DNA of 64,000 nt from Nitrosomonas sp. (lineage in GTDB: Bacteria; Pseudomonadota; Gammaproteobacteria; Burkholderiales; Nitrosomonadaceae). Within the stretch, counting starts at the first letter, position 1. Every line of letters starts with the position of its first letter. The position numbers and the translations under genes were made by a program. The DNA lies in contig NZ_JAIEMO010000032.1 of the NCBI RefSeq assembly GCF_019752095.1, positions 1 to 64,000 on the forward strand, given 5' to 3'. Positions 1-10,025 of the stretch are shown here, piece by piece. The notes under the pieces are model-generated. The model was not told the DNA's origin and did not search any database. It saw nothing but the letters and a program-made list of their open reading frames with translations.

Positions 1-8
1 CCACACAA

Positions 9-3000
9 TTATTCCCACTCACGCCAACCTTTAATAAGCGGAAAATAAATTCCTAATTTAATTGGTCGCGAATCAATTTGCCGCATCATTTTTGCATAAC
101 AATTCAACTGCTCCTGATAACGAACCTGTTCACAGTTTAGAAAATTTTGAATATCTGCGCCTTCATGACTACTTATTTTGTAATCAATTATCCACCGAAT
201 TCCCGTGGAATCATTGAACGTTCTGTCAATCACGCAACTCATGAGCTTATTATCAACAATTCCGGAAATCTTCAATTCATTTTTTGCATGCTGCTGATCC
301 CTCAGAATCCACCGCCCTCGCTCATCACTGATTGCATTGACCAATGCTAAAATCACGCGATCAATCGTGTTTTCCACTTCCTCATCGTCTCCGCTCATAC
401 CATCAGCAAGCAAATTCTTTTTAAAACAACCGCGCATCATCTGTATGCGAACAGCATCCCAGCCACGCAGCTCATCTTCAGCAATTTTTCTTAACCAGCG
501 ATGCACTACATTACCCACGTGACGAGCCATTTCTCCCGCCCATGAAAATTCAATCTCTTCCAGAATTTTTTTAGTTTCGTATACTTCCTTCCAAGCTATC
601 GATTTTGGAGCATCTGGCAATGCCCATCCTTCCTTCAGTCTATATATGCCTTGATTGTTTATACCACCGACAATCACTTCACAATCTTTGTTTTCTAGTT
701 TAGAGTTCTCATTTATCGTATTTTTTTCAGCTGCTTCATAATAAATTAATTGCACAACAGGCCATAGCTTATTTAGCAGTGAACTCGCCGCTGGCTTTTT
801 AGGTATATATTTTCTTTCTTCATCCTCAACTAGGCTCACATCACCCAACAAATGCAAAAATTTCCTGGCACGTGTCGCAGCCACATATAACAAACGATCC
901 GCTTCATGTTGCTCTTTATTACACTCAATTTTCTCCATCCACTTATAAATCGGATCAGAACTTAGCCCTGTTTCCTGAATAGGCGCAAGTAATAACTCTG
1001 GATAAACTAACTTGTGTCCGACTCCAATCCAATCAAGCGGTTGCTCCATCCATCTCAACAATTGCTTATCGCTTCGGCGCTGTTCCCGACCAAGCCCAGG
1101 TATAATGACTGTATCAAATTCGAGCCCTTTAGCTTTATGAATCGTCATAATCTGCAAAGAGTTATCTACAACCAGATCCTGTGATGCATAGAGCTCATTC
1201 AGTCCTTTCTCAACGCTCGTCAGGTCTCGAATCGTGCCGATTTCTTCCTGTTTCTCCAAATAATCCAGGAAGATCATGGCATCATCCCAGATTGTCGCAA
1301 TCTCGCTCTTATCTTTTCCAACTAGATTAATACACCCTGGTCCGCCCAAGGCTTGCCAGACTGCCTCGACCGTCATACGTAGCGACTGACGTTGCCGATG
1401 AAATATGCAGGGTATTAGAGTTTTGCGTAGTCTTTCGAGTCGTGCCTTTGCATCAGCTGAGATATACCGCCAATAATTTTCATCACAAATTAACTTCCAT
1501 ATGATTGTTTCTTTGGTAGTTGTGTCGCAATTTTTTCCTTTCTGCCCATTGCCGGCTTTAAACAATGCATCAATGTCTTTAAGCAATAGTCCACACCACG
1601 GCGCACGTAATAATGCAGACCAAGCTATCTGATCTGCCAAATTTATCAAGGCGCGGGTAAGTATAAGCAAATCTTGAACTACTGGTTTGTAACGCAGCAA
1701 CTCAATATCAATTGCACGGAACTGCAAATCAGATTCTTTTAACTTCTGAACAATCACCTGCAGATGACTGCGGTTACGCACCAAAATTGCGACGGTATCT
1801 GTCGGATAATCATGGCGATTTTGCTTGATAATTTCTACAATCTGTCTGGCCTCACCACCCTGATTTCTATCAAAAAAAGGATATACCCGCACTGAAGCAT
1901 CAGTAAGCTTAGGGTGTACCGCAGCTGCAGGTGTATAAACCACTGCGCCGGATTGAATCTCTTCACAATCAGGCATAATTTGTGTAAAGGTTTCATTAAC
2001 CCAATCAATAATGCCTTGCTGTGAACGGAAATTAGCACTGAGCGTGATCGGTTGCAAAATCAGTTGACCAATCCCAGAATTTCTAGCTTGCAAGAAAAGA
2101 CCTACTTCCGCTTCCCGAAAACGATAAATGGATTGCATCGGATCTCCCACAACGAATAGGCTACGTCCATCTCCTACTTCCCAGCCACCAATAAGTTTTT
2201 CAATTAACTTAAACTGACTGATCGAAGTATCCTGGAACTCATCGATTAGCAAATGTTGAATACGATAATCCAATGCCAACGCCAGGTCCGTAGGGAATTC
2301 GGAATCCCCCAATGCAAGCAATGCGCGCTGCGTGACCTCCGAGAAATCCACAAAACCACTGGCTTGAAAAATAATCTTAAGTTGTGCGACGGCATACGGC
2401 AATAATCTTGTTATTGCACCAAGAATGCTCCATTGTTGATCCGTATAGTATACTGGTGGCAGTAGGCGTATATCGTGCAGAACCTGCCGAAAAATTTCCT
2501 CTGAGCCAAGCATAGTGATCAAAGCACTCCATCGGTTTTTCCACATTCTTGCTACATTTTTCTCAATCTTGCTATCGCCAGACGGAAAGCCTTCGTTAAT
2601 AGAGATTTTTTTTCTCCAAGAACCCTCTCGAGTAAGTAGCAATTCTGCAACTCCATGCCAATATTCGATATCAATTGGAGTCAGGTTATCCATTTGATTA
2701 AAAAATATTATGGATGATTCTCTGTCATCAGAAATCAGATTTGCAGCAGCATAATGCAACAAATCTAGTAGCTCATTCTCTAATAAGTTGGGAAATTGTA
2801 GCGAAACATTTTGCAATGCACGATAGCGCAAATTTTGTAAAGATTTTTCTAGCTCTTGCCGGGTTCTACCATGTATATGGCGTAGCCAGTGATCACGACG
2901 CGCCAGCATCTCGGCAAGTAAAGATTCGAGACGCCCCATGTCGTTATCCAAATGCTCAAGCAGCTGCTCCACATCATCAGCAATTGCATGGTCTTGCTGC

Positions 3001-3494
3001 ATCGATTCTAGCGTAGCTCGTACCGCTTCCAAGTAAAAATTGGTAGCGTCCTCAATCGTCTCAGGCTGCGCTCCGAATTTTGACAGCAAAGGCATCTGTC
3101 GTGTCAAGGAAGCGCACAATGAATCAATCGTCTGTATCCGCAGTCGCTCGGGGTGCTCAACAAGATGCCAACCAGCTTGCTGATCACGTAATAAAACAGC
3201 CGCTGCCAACTCCTGATTCAGTTTCTCATGAGCAGTTCGAACCTCTTTAGTAGGATTGCATGCAACTTCAATCTCGGCAAGAACCCGAGTACGCATTTCT
3301 GCTGCAGCTTTGCGCGTAAAGGTAATGGCCACAACCTCTTCAGGCGTATCGACACAAGCAAGTAATTTTAGATAGCGCTGGATAAGTAGCGCCGTTTTGC
3401 CCGACCCAGCCGGTGCCTGGACGATGAATGATTGAGCTGGATCAAGTGCTTGATAACGTTGATCTGCATCAGGACTCAACTTAGAATCAGTCAC
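9..3494 (-). CDS. addA: AddA-like UvrD-family helicase-nuclease
   Basis: Helicase-nuclease subunit of an AddAB-type machine that resects double-strand breaks before RecA loading. Visible: Walker A APAGSGKT near residue 27, a DEFQDTS Walker B-type motif, the GDPMQSIYRFR motif typical of UvrD/RecB/AddA helicases, and a late superfamily 1 motif LLYVAATRARK. The C-terminal part carries the RecB-type nuclease signature (VIDRTF followed by WIIDYK and a QL..Y element), so both helicase and nuclease domains appear intact. Length 1161 aa suits AddA. Start is a GTG with AAGGAA upstream, and it overlaps the end of the AddB-like gene by 8 bp, so the two are translationally coupled. Substrate DNA ends and Chi recognition are inferred from the family. 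Confidence 0.9.
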   Translation of the reverse strand: MTDSKLSPDADQRYQALDPAQSFIVQAPAGSGKTALLIQRYLKLLACVDTPEEVVAITFTRKAAAEMRTRVLAEIEVACNPTKEVRTAHEKLNQELAAAVLLRDQQAGWHLVEHPERLRIQTIDSLCASLTRQMPLLSKFGAQPETIEDATNFYLEAVRATLESMQQDHAIADDVEQLLEHLDNDMGRLESLLAEMLARRDHWLRHIHGRTRQELEKSLQNLRYRALQNVSLQFPNLLENELLDLLHYAAANLISDDRESSIIFFNQMDNLTPIDIEYWHGVAELLLTREGSWRKKISINEGFPSGDSKIEKNVARMWKNRWSALITMLGSEEIFRQVLHDIRLLPPVYYTDQQWSILGAITRLLPYAVAQLKIIFQASGFVDFSEVTQRALLALGDSEFPTDLALALDYRIQHLLIDEFQDTSISQFKLIEKLIGGWEVGDGRSLFVVGDPMQSIYRFREAEVGLFLQARNSGIGQLILQPITLSANFRSQQGIIDWVNETFTQIMPDCEEIQSGAVVYTPAAAVHPKLTDASVRVYPFFDRNQGGEARQIVEIIKQNRHDYPTDTVAILVRNRSHLQVIVQKLKESDLQFRAIDIELLRYKPVVQDLLILTRALINLADQIAWSALLRAPWCGLLLKDIDALFKAGNGQKGKNCDTTTKETIIWKLICDENYWRYISADAKARLERLRKTLIPCIFHRQRQSLRMTVEAVWQALGGPGCINLVGKDKSEIATIWDDAMIFLDYLEKQEEIGTIRDLTSVEKGLNELYASQDLVVDNSLQIMTIHKAKGLEFDTVIIPGLGREQRRSDKQLLRWMEQPLDWIGVGHKLVYPELLLAPIQETGLSSDPIYKWMEKIECNKEQHEADRLLYVAATRARKFLHLLGDVSLVEDEERKYIPKKPAASSLLNKLWPVVQLIYYEAAEKNTINENSKLENKDCEVIVGGINNQGIYRLKEGWALPDAPKSIAWKEVYETKKILEEIEFSWAGEMARHVGNVVHRWLRKIAEDELRGWDAVRIQMMRGCFKKNLLADGMSGDDEEVENTIDRVILALVNAISDERGRWILRDQQHAKNELKISGIVDNKLMSCVIDRTFNDSTGIRWIIDYKISSHEGADIQNFLNCEQVRYQEQLNCYAKMMRQIDSRPIKLGIYFPLIKGWREWE

Positions 3495-6252
3495 TTTCCT
3501 TGCTCGGCTCAGTCATACCATCATAAATCCGCTCACGAATCCGACAAAATAACTGCATGTCACAATACTTACACGTTGCAGGAAAATTTTTGGGATTTAC
3601 TTTGGCATCACCATTGCAAAAACCTGTTGCAAGATTTGTCAAATGTTGCCGCCAGGCTTCAATCAAATCCTCCCACGTCTCAAACCGCGTAAATTTATCT
3701 AATTGCGAAAAATCTTTTATACCTGGCAATAGATCCGGCTCCCGCAATATTGCCGCAAACCCCATTTCACCTCGCTTTATAACAGCAAATGCGGCACCTG
3801 CAGCTTGTTGTCCGATTTCAGTCATTACCAGATATAAAGGTAGTTGCGGCTCATCTAGACGCTCTCCTATCATCGATTGAATGGATTTTTTACTTGTTTT
3901 GTAATCGATAACAATACGTTGCCCACCCTCCAATTCATCGACTCGATCTAAGCGTGCATTTAGGATCAAGTCACCTATTTGGATGGTTCGATTTTGTTCT
4001 ACAGCAATTACCTTAAAATAACTACGCTTCTTCTCTTCCGCCAGCCATCCAAGTGCCAAGCGAAACAAACGTCGTTGTTCAATTTGTGCAAAACGCCCCG
4101 AAAGTACTGTAGATCCATATTGCTGCATTTTTGAAATGGCGCTGTTTATAATATCCTTCAACATACGGTCAAGATTGTGATCACCGATGCCATCGAGCGC
4201 CTCTTTGGTTTTCAATTGTTGCCATAACTGAGCTAAAACCTGATGCACCAACGAGCCTCTTTCTACTGCATTCAGGCCTGTATGCGGCACATCCAAACTG
4301 GTGATAGACAATCGATGCTTAGCCCAAGCGCGAAATGGGCATGCAGCATAATCCTTGATTACCGATGTACCCCCCTTTATGCCTTGCTTGACGATTTCTT
4401 TATCCAGTGGTGGCGATTCACAATCTACTATGTATTCCATTTTGCACGATTGGATAATCCGATCATGATGCCGTTCCATATCAGGAAATGCCGACCTACT
4501 GAGTGGTATCGATTGAATTAATGGGCTGAGCTTTAATTCATGCCCATCACGATTATCACTATATTGGGGATGACTTAAAACAATATCTCTGGAGCTAGAA
4601 AACCACTTCTGCGTCAGTCGTTGGCAGTAGGCAAATGACTCCAGTGTTGACCCCAAGGGTAATTTTGCTTTGCGTTGCAGCTCTAACGGCAAAAAAGGAT
4701 TCGGATGGGTTCGCAAAGGCCACTGTTCATCAGATAACCCCATGATCCACAAATGATCAAACTCCATTCCGATCGCTTCCAATACACCGATAATTTGCAC
4801 AGGCACATTAGGTGTTTCAGGCTGAAACAACGTATTGTCTGCCATTTGTCTCAGCCGACCGATGGCTTCATGGTAGCTGGTTTTTGCATTGACTTGATCC
4901 AACACTGCAAAATTTGCGACAAGTGTCTGCCACTTTTTAAGTGTCTGATACTCATTCGAATCCAAACTACGCTCTCCAGGGAAACCCAAAATTTGCAATG
5001 CCTCGGACATAATTCTGGAAAATACAGTATGACTGGCCGATTCCGGAAGCTTAGTTTGACGAAATATCCTTAACACTGACAAACACTGCAGCAAAATTGG
5101 GCATTTTTTTTGTCCATCTGCTTGCAATACGAGTACGAGTAATCGCTCCAAAGAGATTTCAGGTTCAGTATAGCGGCGCATTTGCGCATTTAGCAGCGCG
5201 CGTTGACCCATTTCAGCTTCGCTTCCTGCAAGAAACGGCGAACACAACCAATGACTAATACGATTAAATTCTATTTTTTGATCCAGTAATGCCAAGCTTA
5301 CAAAAGCTGCATCAATCAATGGGTAAGTTGTTAGTGCCAAACCCAACGAAACATTAAAAGGGGCGATACTATGTTTTGCTCCCGGTAGCGCAAATCGGAT
5401 ATCCGGATCCATCACCTCATTAAAAACACGAATCAGCTTATTGCGATAGTTGGGCAGCGCCGGCACCACGATACCCACACGAACACCATAACTAGCTGTT
5501 TCAATTCTGGACCTCGCCCATATTGCCGCTTGATGAATCTCCTCTTGACTATTTACATATTCAAACCGCTGAATGTTCGCCAGCGATTGCTGGTATTGTG
5601 TAGCTGGATTAGCTATCACCACCTCACAACCGCAATCGCTCATTTTCTTTAGGAAGGTGATTTGCTGTGGTGTAATAACATCGAAGCCGTAACAAACCAT
5701 TAAAGATGGTTTATCAATACCAAGAAATTCGTATTGTTCTGTAATCAGATCACAAATACGCGCTTGATCTGTTTGCCGGTTAAATGCCGTTATATCTTGA
5801 TATGTTTTTGCCCAATCTAGAAACACTTTAACATCTTCGTTTGGTGCAAAATTGCCTAAACGATGGATCAATCGCCAAGCGTGTGCGAGATACCACGCTT
5901 CACTGACCGAGCGGGCCGTTTGTGAAACTCTCAATAATACTTTTCCATCTTTTGAAGATAGAATAATTGATTCCCAAAGCATTTGCTCCTGATACACAGA
6001 CAATAACGAAGGCAATATAGATGCTGCTTTAGCATACAATGATTCGAGGTGAATTCGCTCAATTAGCGATGAAAATGGAAGGATATCTGCCGAATACCAC
6101 GCAGTTTTTTGCTGGTTGATTTGCTCTTGATTAAATTTTTCATTAAGCGCTAATGCAAGCCTCCTGTTAGGTGTAACCACCAAGCAGCCAGCATTTATGC
6201 GCTTAGAAATTTCATCAAAGGGAATCTGTGGGAATTGTGAGAAATCAAACAT
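3487..6252 (-). CDS. addB: AddB-like PD-(D/E)XK nuclease (TIGR03623-type repair protein)
   Basis: Partner of the AddA-like helicase in double-strand-break processing. The N-terminal two thirds resemble an inactivated helicase scaffold (VTPNRRLALALNEKF at the start, no convincing Walker A lysine). The C-terminus has a RecB-like nuclease core with VIDYKTSKKS and a cysteine set CPFRAWAK ... CKYCDMQLFC that matches the iron-sulfur cluster framing the nuclease domain of AddB proteins. Length 921 aa is shorter than Firmicutes AddB but fits the betaproteobacterial family annotated as probable DNA repair protein. It lies 28 bp downstream of the ferredoxin gene on the same strand. The function is known for the family; the Fe-S cluster is inferred from cysteine spacing. 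Confidence 0.85.
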   Translation of the reverse strand: MFDFSQFPQIPFDEISKRINAGCLVVTPNRRLALALNEKFNQEQINQQKTAWYSADILPFSSLIERIHLESLYAKAASILPSLLSVYQEQMLWESIILSSKDGKVLLRVSQTARSVSEAWYLAHAWRLIHRLGNFAPNEDVKVFLDWAKTYQDITAFNRQTDQARICDLITEQYEFLGIDKPSLMVCYGFDVITPQQITFLKKMSDCGCEVVIANPATQYQQSLANIQRFEYVNSQEEIHQAAIWARSRIETASYGVRVGIVVPALPNYRNKLIRVFNEVMDPDIRFALPGAKHSIAPFNVSLGLALTTYPLIDAAFVSLALLDQKIEFNRISHWLCSPFLAGSEAEMGQRALLNAQMRRYTEPEISLERLLVLVLQADGQKKCPILLQCLSVLRIFRQTKLPESASHTVFSRIMSEALQILGFPGERSLDSNEYQTLKKWQTLVANFAVLDQVNAKTSYHEAIGRLRQMADNTLFQPETPNVPVQIIGVLEAIGMEFDHLWIMGLSDEQWPLRTHPNPFLPLELQRKAKLPLGSTLESFAYCQRLTQKWFSSSRDIVLSHPQYSDNRDGHELKLSPLIQSIPLSRSAFPDMERHHDRIIQSCKMEYIVDCESPPLDKEIVKQGIKGGTSVIKDYAACPFRAWAKHRLSITSLDVPHTGLNAVERGSLVHQVLAQLWQQLKTKEALDGIGDHNLDRMLKDIINSAISKMQQYGSTVLSGRFAQIEQRRLFRLALGWLAEEKKRSYFKVIAVEQNRTIQIGDLILNARLDRVDELEGGQRIVIDYKTSKKSIQSMIGERLDEPQLPLYLVMTEIGQQAAGAAFAVIKRGEMGFAAILREPDLLPGIKDFSQLDKFTRFETWEDLIEAWRQHLTNLATGFCNGDAKVNPKNFPATCKYCDMQLFCRIRERIYDGMTEPSKESD

Positions 6253-6280
6253 GCGGTATCTAAATTACCGCCATTTTTAC

Positions 6281-6604
6281 TTAGCGTTGCAGTTGATCCA
6301 ACTTGCCTTTAACACTAGCCCAGTCATCTGCATCAGGCAGTGCATCTTTTTTCTCAATAATCGGGCGCCATGTTTTAGATAATTCGGCATTCAGCGGAAT
6401 AAAGTGCACCTGTTCATCGGGCACATCATCCTCAGCGTAAATAGCCTCCACCGGACATTCTGCAACACATAATGTACAATCAATACATTCATCCGGATCT
6501 ATCACTAAAAAATTTGGACCCTCACGGAAACAATCTACCGGACACACATCCACACAATCCGTATACTTACATTTAATACAATTTTCAGTTACAACATAAG
6601 TCAT
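6281..6604 (-). CDS. fdxA: 7Fe ferredoxin (FdxA type)
   Basis: Small electron carrier, 107 aa, of the seven-iron (3Fe-4S plus 4Fe-4S) type. N-terminal cysteines C.KCKYTDC...CPVDCF and the second set [16 protein letters not shown] give the classic pattern, followed by the long C-terminal tail seen in Azotobacter FdxA-like proteins. I chose the ATG at 6604 rather than an ATG 21 bp upstream, because AAGGAAG sits just before it and the family begins MTYVVTENC. It is the first clear gene of a minus-strand run with the AddB/AddA pair (28 bp gap), although its redox partner cannot be read from the sequence. Confidence 0.93.
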   Translation of the reverse strand: MTYVVTENCIKCKYTDCVDVCPVDCFREGPNFLVIDPDECIDCTLCVAECPVEAIYAEDDVPDEQVHFIPLNAELSKTWRPIIEKKDALPDADDWASVKGKLDQLQR

Positions 6605-6627
6605 GACAACTTCCTTGCTTAACACTT

Positions 6628-6723
6628 TTATAGAATGGTATATTTTAGCAGAATTCCAATCAGTAATGCCATCACCAAAGCTACTTGAAACGCATATTTT
6701 AGTGTCGATACGCGGACAATCAT
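6628..6723 (-). CDS. possible 31-residue membrane peptide
   Basis: A short reading frame just upstream of the ferredoxin gene encodes 31 residues starting [12 protein letters not shown]. It has a basic N-terminus, one strongly hydrophobic segment (about residues 12-27) and a basic residue near the end, as in single-span small membrane proteins. It ends 23 bp before the ferredoxin ATG. No good ribosome binding site is visible, so this may be chance. No homolog is recognised. Confidence 0.25.
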   Translation of the reverse strand: MIVRVSTLKYAFQVALVMALLIGILLKYTIL

Positions 6724-6811
6724 TTTGCTAAATAGATTAAGAAACTGTCAAACCACCCGGCGCTCATCTTAATTATCTATTGGCTATCGCTTGCGCACTC
6801 AAATCCACGTA

Positions 6812-8233
6812 TCAATATGCATTATCTTTACGCAAAACGATTAAAACAGTCTTAAGAATGATCCAAAGGTCGAGCCAGATGGACCAGTGTTTAAGGTAAT
6901 ATAAATCGTGTTCAATGCGCGCTTGCATTTTCTCCAGCACTTCAGTCTCACCGCGCCAACCATTAACTTGGGCCCATCCGGTAATGCCGGGTTTGGCTTT
7001 ATGCCGTAGCATATAACCTTTGATCAATTTGCGATAGAGTTCGTTATGCGCAACTGCATGAGGTCGCGGACCTACGATACTCATACGTCCCTGCAGCACA
7101 TTGAAAAACTGCGGCAACTCATCCAATGATGTGCGACGCAGAAATCCACCAATTTTTGTGAACCGTTGATCGTTTACCTGTGCCTGTTGAATATTAACAC
7201 CATCTTCAATAACCGTCATTGAACGAAACTTATAAACAGTGATTTCTTCACCGTTAAGACCGTAACGTCGCTGTTTAAAAATAATTGGACCTGGTGAAGT
7301 AAATTTAACTGCTAATGCTATACTTGCCATCAAAGGAGACAGCAAAATAAGGATGAGCAACGCAAGCACAAAATCGCTGATAGTTTTAACTACACCATCG
7401 ATACCAGTAAAAGGTGATTCATTCATGGCGACTACGGGAATATCACCAATATATTCAAACCGCGCCTGCATCAAATCGAAGATATAAATATCCGGAAGAA
7501 AATATATAGAAGTTGTTGTATCCGGTAATTCATCCATTAACTTCTGAATTCGTGGTTGTGATGACATTGGCAAGCTGATAAAAACCATATCAATGCTATG
7601 CTTCTGAACATAAGGCACGACACCCTCCAGCCCCCCCAAGCGCGAGCCAAAGTTGACTAATTGGGCAACCGAATCCATTGCATGAGATTGAAATTTATCC
7701 GTGATTCGTGCGCTACCACGTTCATCGAAAAAACCTTGAAAATTGATTAGGAAAAAAGGATGCTCCGCAATATGTTTGATGAAGTGTAAACTGTTCTCGT
7801 TGATACCAATAACTATCGCCGAACGCAAATTGCCTTTGTGATACAGATTGGAGACGATGCTATGCACTGTAAAATGACTTGCTATCAACATCAAAGGCGT
7901 GACAATAAACCAAGTCAGCAAAACTTCCCCAGAAAATTGGTTATGAAATTTGGTGGCATAACCTAGAAATATCAGGATAGTGACAATAATTAGCCAACCC
8001 ATCACGGTATCGCGCATATAAGCAAGCAAGCGACCCTTGCGCCAGTTGCGGTAAACGAGGATACGCTCGAAAATGTACGAAGAAATAAAAAAAGTGATAA
8101 TGACTAGTATTAAATAGTAACTGGTGAAATCTTCTTGATAGAACCAGGTTGTCAGTATCAGCATGCTCCATATAATGAACGGATCAAGTAAATGCTTGAA
8201 AAAAGCCACGATGGGCAAATCATTAACTGTCAT
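6812..8233 (-). CDS. undecaprenyl-phosphate glucose phosphotransferase (WcaJ/EpsB-like)
   Basis: Initiating enzyme of exopolysaccharide synthesis: transfers a hexose-1-phosphate from a UDP-sugar to undecaprenyl phosphate at the inner membrane. The N-terminal part has about four membrane segments and a CoA-binding-like Rossmann region (AIVIGINENSLHFIKHI). A further hydrophobic hairpin near residues 282-306 leads into the bacterial sugar transferase domain with KQRRYGLNG, VYKFRSM, SLDELPQFFNVLQG and MSIVGPRPH. Length 473 aa is normal for full-length WcaJ-type proteins. It overlaps the upstream EpsL gene by 4 bp (ATGA), so the pair is an operon. The exact sugar (glucose versus another hexose) is inferred from family naming only. 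Confidence 0.9.
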   Translation of the reverse strand: MTVNDLPIVAFFKHLLDPFIIWSMLILTTWFYQEDFTSYYLILVIITFFISSYIFERILVYRNWRKGRLLAYMRDTVMGWLIIVTILIFLGYATKFHNQFSGEVLLTWFIVTPLMLIASHFTVHSIVSNLYHKGNLRSAIVIGINENSLHFIKHIAEHPFFLINFQGFFDERGSARITDKFQSHAMDSVAQLVNFGSRLGGLEGVVPYVQKHSIDMVFISLPMSSQPRIQKLMDELPDTTTSIYFLPDIYIFDLMQARFEYIGDIPVVAMNESPFTGIDGVVKTISDFVLALLILILLSPLMASIALAVKFTSPGPIIFKQRRYGLNGEEITVYKFRSMTVIEDGVNIQQAQVNDQRFTKIGGFLRRTSLDELPQFFNVLQGRMSIVGPRPHAVAHNELYRKLIKGYMLRHKAKPGITGWAQVNGWRGETEVLEKMQARIEHDLYYLKHWSIWLDLWIILKTVLIVLRKDNAY

Positions 8234-9531
8234 CGTTGTCCATAAGTATATTGTAGGTTGACATTGGCGCCATTGGCGTTAAAGCCGCCGAAAACAGAAT
8301 CTGATTTCAAGTCAGCATGATAAGCTGAGGCACTGAGCTCGAGACCAAGATAAGGGTTGTATACGAATCTGACAGTAGCATTGCGGATTCTATTGTGTAT
8401 ACCTAAAAAATTGGATAAATCTGGATCAGTGAGATTGGTTATGCGGTCACCAAAATTGCGTGTTTCGTACGAGAAATCTCCTTCCATGCGTACTTTTTCT
8501 GTGATATTCCAAAAGGGTATTACACTTACACCGGTATTAAGGCTGAAGCTTGCGGTTAAATTCTGCCTGGCTGAAGTTTCGCGCCATCCACTAAGAGTCA
8601 ATCCCGTTTTATCTGTGGGTCTCCATTGAAAAATGCCGCGCGCATTGAATCCACTAAAATCGCGCTGTGCAAAGCTGGCATTCAGACGTTCTACCCACCC
8701 TCCACGCACCTGCAAGCTGGTTTTACTTGTGACATCCCAGTTAATTCTGGCCATAACCTCTTTTTGATTGTAATCATTATTGACAAATGCTGATGAAGGC
8801 TCAAAAGGAAAATTACCATCTATGTAGCGAAAAAGCACCCCAATCGTATTTCTACCAACTGTTCCGCGCGAAGAAACATAGTCAACCCCCCCCTCAAACT
8901 GATTTTCAGTGCGTTCAAGGAATCTTAAGCGTGGAACATCAGGAGGAGCTTTGATACCAAGATCATAGTGTGTAAATTCACCGTTCAATTTCCATCTGGG
9001 ATGAAACCGCCAGGCTGCGTTAACGTATTCTGTCAGTTCAGTACGGATAGATTTAATACCTGGCTGAAACAGGAAAGGCGCCAATGATTGTGTATAACTG
9101 GCTCCCATATTACCTTCTAGCTGGTTGCCTATCAACCAGTTCCAGTTGCCGCTAAAATTTTTCAGATTGTTGTCCATAATGCTAAATCTATCAAACTGAA
9201 CGCGACTATAGTTAAAGTTAGCACTTAAGCGCTGCCGGCTGATTTCCTTCTGAAAAATAACACCGCCGGTAAATCGATGCGACATATCAAAAAGATCTTT
9301 TTGAAGAATTGCACTACGAATAGTTCCATCAGGAAGGTTGTCGACCCTCTGGTTATCCCTGAAGCGCAATATATTGTCATCGGCAGTATAAGAATAACTT
9401 CCGAAAGGCTGTATCACTTTTCCAAAAGTCTGCTGTGCATGAGTAGATGAGCTAAAAAAAACCAACATCATGCATCCTGAAACAAAAGACCCGAACCGAA
9501 TGGATCGTAACAAGTCAATCACGCTGGACAT
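8230..9531 (-). CDS. epsL: EpsL-type outer membrane barrel, exosortase-linked polysaccharide export
   Basis: Predicted outer-membrane beta-barrel of the EpsL family found with XrtB/PEP-CTERM exopolysaccharide clusters. After a signal peptide (hydrophobic stretch then THA before QQTFGKVI) the protein is a series of alternating polar/aromatic strands such as RLSANFNYSRVQF and WKLNGEFTHYDLG, ending in an aromatic/aliphatic strand (NVNLQYTYGQR). I prefer the ATG at 9531 because it places the signal peptide at the N-terminus. An ATG at 9666 would add 45 residues with no matching function, and none of the candidate starts has a strong ribosome binding site. It overlaps the sugar transferase gene downstream. 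The usual remaining cluster members (glycosyltransferases, XrtB) are not next to it. Confidence 0.8.
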   Translation of the reverse strand: MSSVIDLLRSIRFGSFVSGCMMLVFFSSSTHAQQTFGKVIQPFGSYSYTADDNILRFRDNQRVDNLPDGTIRSAILQKDLFDMSHRFTGGVIFQKEISRQRLSANFNYSRVQFDRFSIMDNNLKNFSGNWNWLIGNQLEGNMGASYTQSLAPFLFQPGIKSIRTELTEYVNAAWRFHPRWKLNGEFTHYDLGIKAPPDVPRLRFLERTENQFEGGVDYVSSRGTVGRNTIGVLFRYIDGNFPFEPSSAFVNNDYNQKEVMARINWDVTSKTSLQVRGGWVERLNASFAQRDFSGFNARGIFQWRPTDKTGLTLSGWRETSARQNLTASFSLNTGVSVIPFWNITEKVRMEGDFSYETRNFGDRITNLTDPDLSNFLGIHNRIRNATVRFVYNPYLGLELSASAYHADLKSDSVFGGFNANGANVNLQYTYGQR

Positions 9532-10025
9532 AAGACACTGACAGATGTACGTAACCGTACTTTCACTAAACAGATATTTCATCAACTTCAAATTCTCAGA
9601 GTTCGCATTATCATTACCTGAATTTCGCAGATATTTGACAGAATCGCCTTTCCTTTCCCTTAGCATGTTCTCATAAAATTATTTTTAACAACAATTTTTC
9701 TATAAGAAAAATCGACTTTTTGATCCATTCCTACCTAAGTGTCGCTATTTTTAACAATTAGGTTTAAATTAATGATACAAAATGTCCTGTATATGTTACA
9801 GAAATTTAAAGCAATAGAATTACGGCACAATCTTCAATAACATTAGAACAGAATGAATAAATGTCAATCACAACATGAGAGGAGCGACAGATATAATGAT
9901 GATGTCGAGGGAGGTGAAAGTTTAATCTGAGTCTTGCAGACTTAATTATTGAATCGACTTCTTTGCTTATTTGATTGGAAAATCAGTTGAGTAACTCGAC
10001 CGGCAATGATCCATAGGAGAAACTG
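9532..10025. other. divergent intergenic region between EpsL and the hybrid kinase
   Basis: AT-rich region that must hold promoters for both flanking genes. AGGAG stands 5 bp before the kinase ATG. A small hairpin (AGTCT TGC AGACT) followed by TTAATTATT lies near 9933-9952 in the kinase leader. No convincing sigma-54 (GG-N10-GC) element was seen, although PEP-CTERM/EPS systems often use one. Confidence 0.4.
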
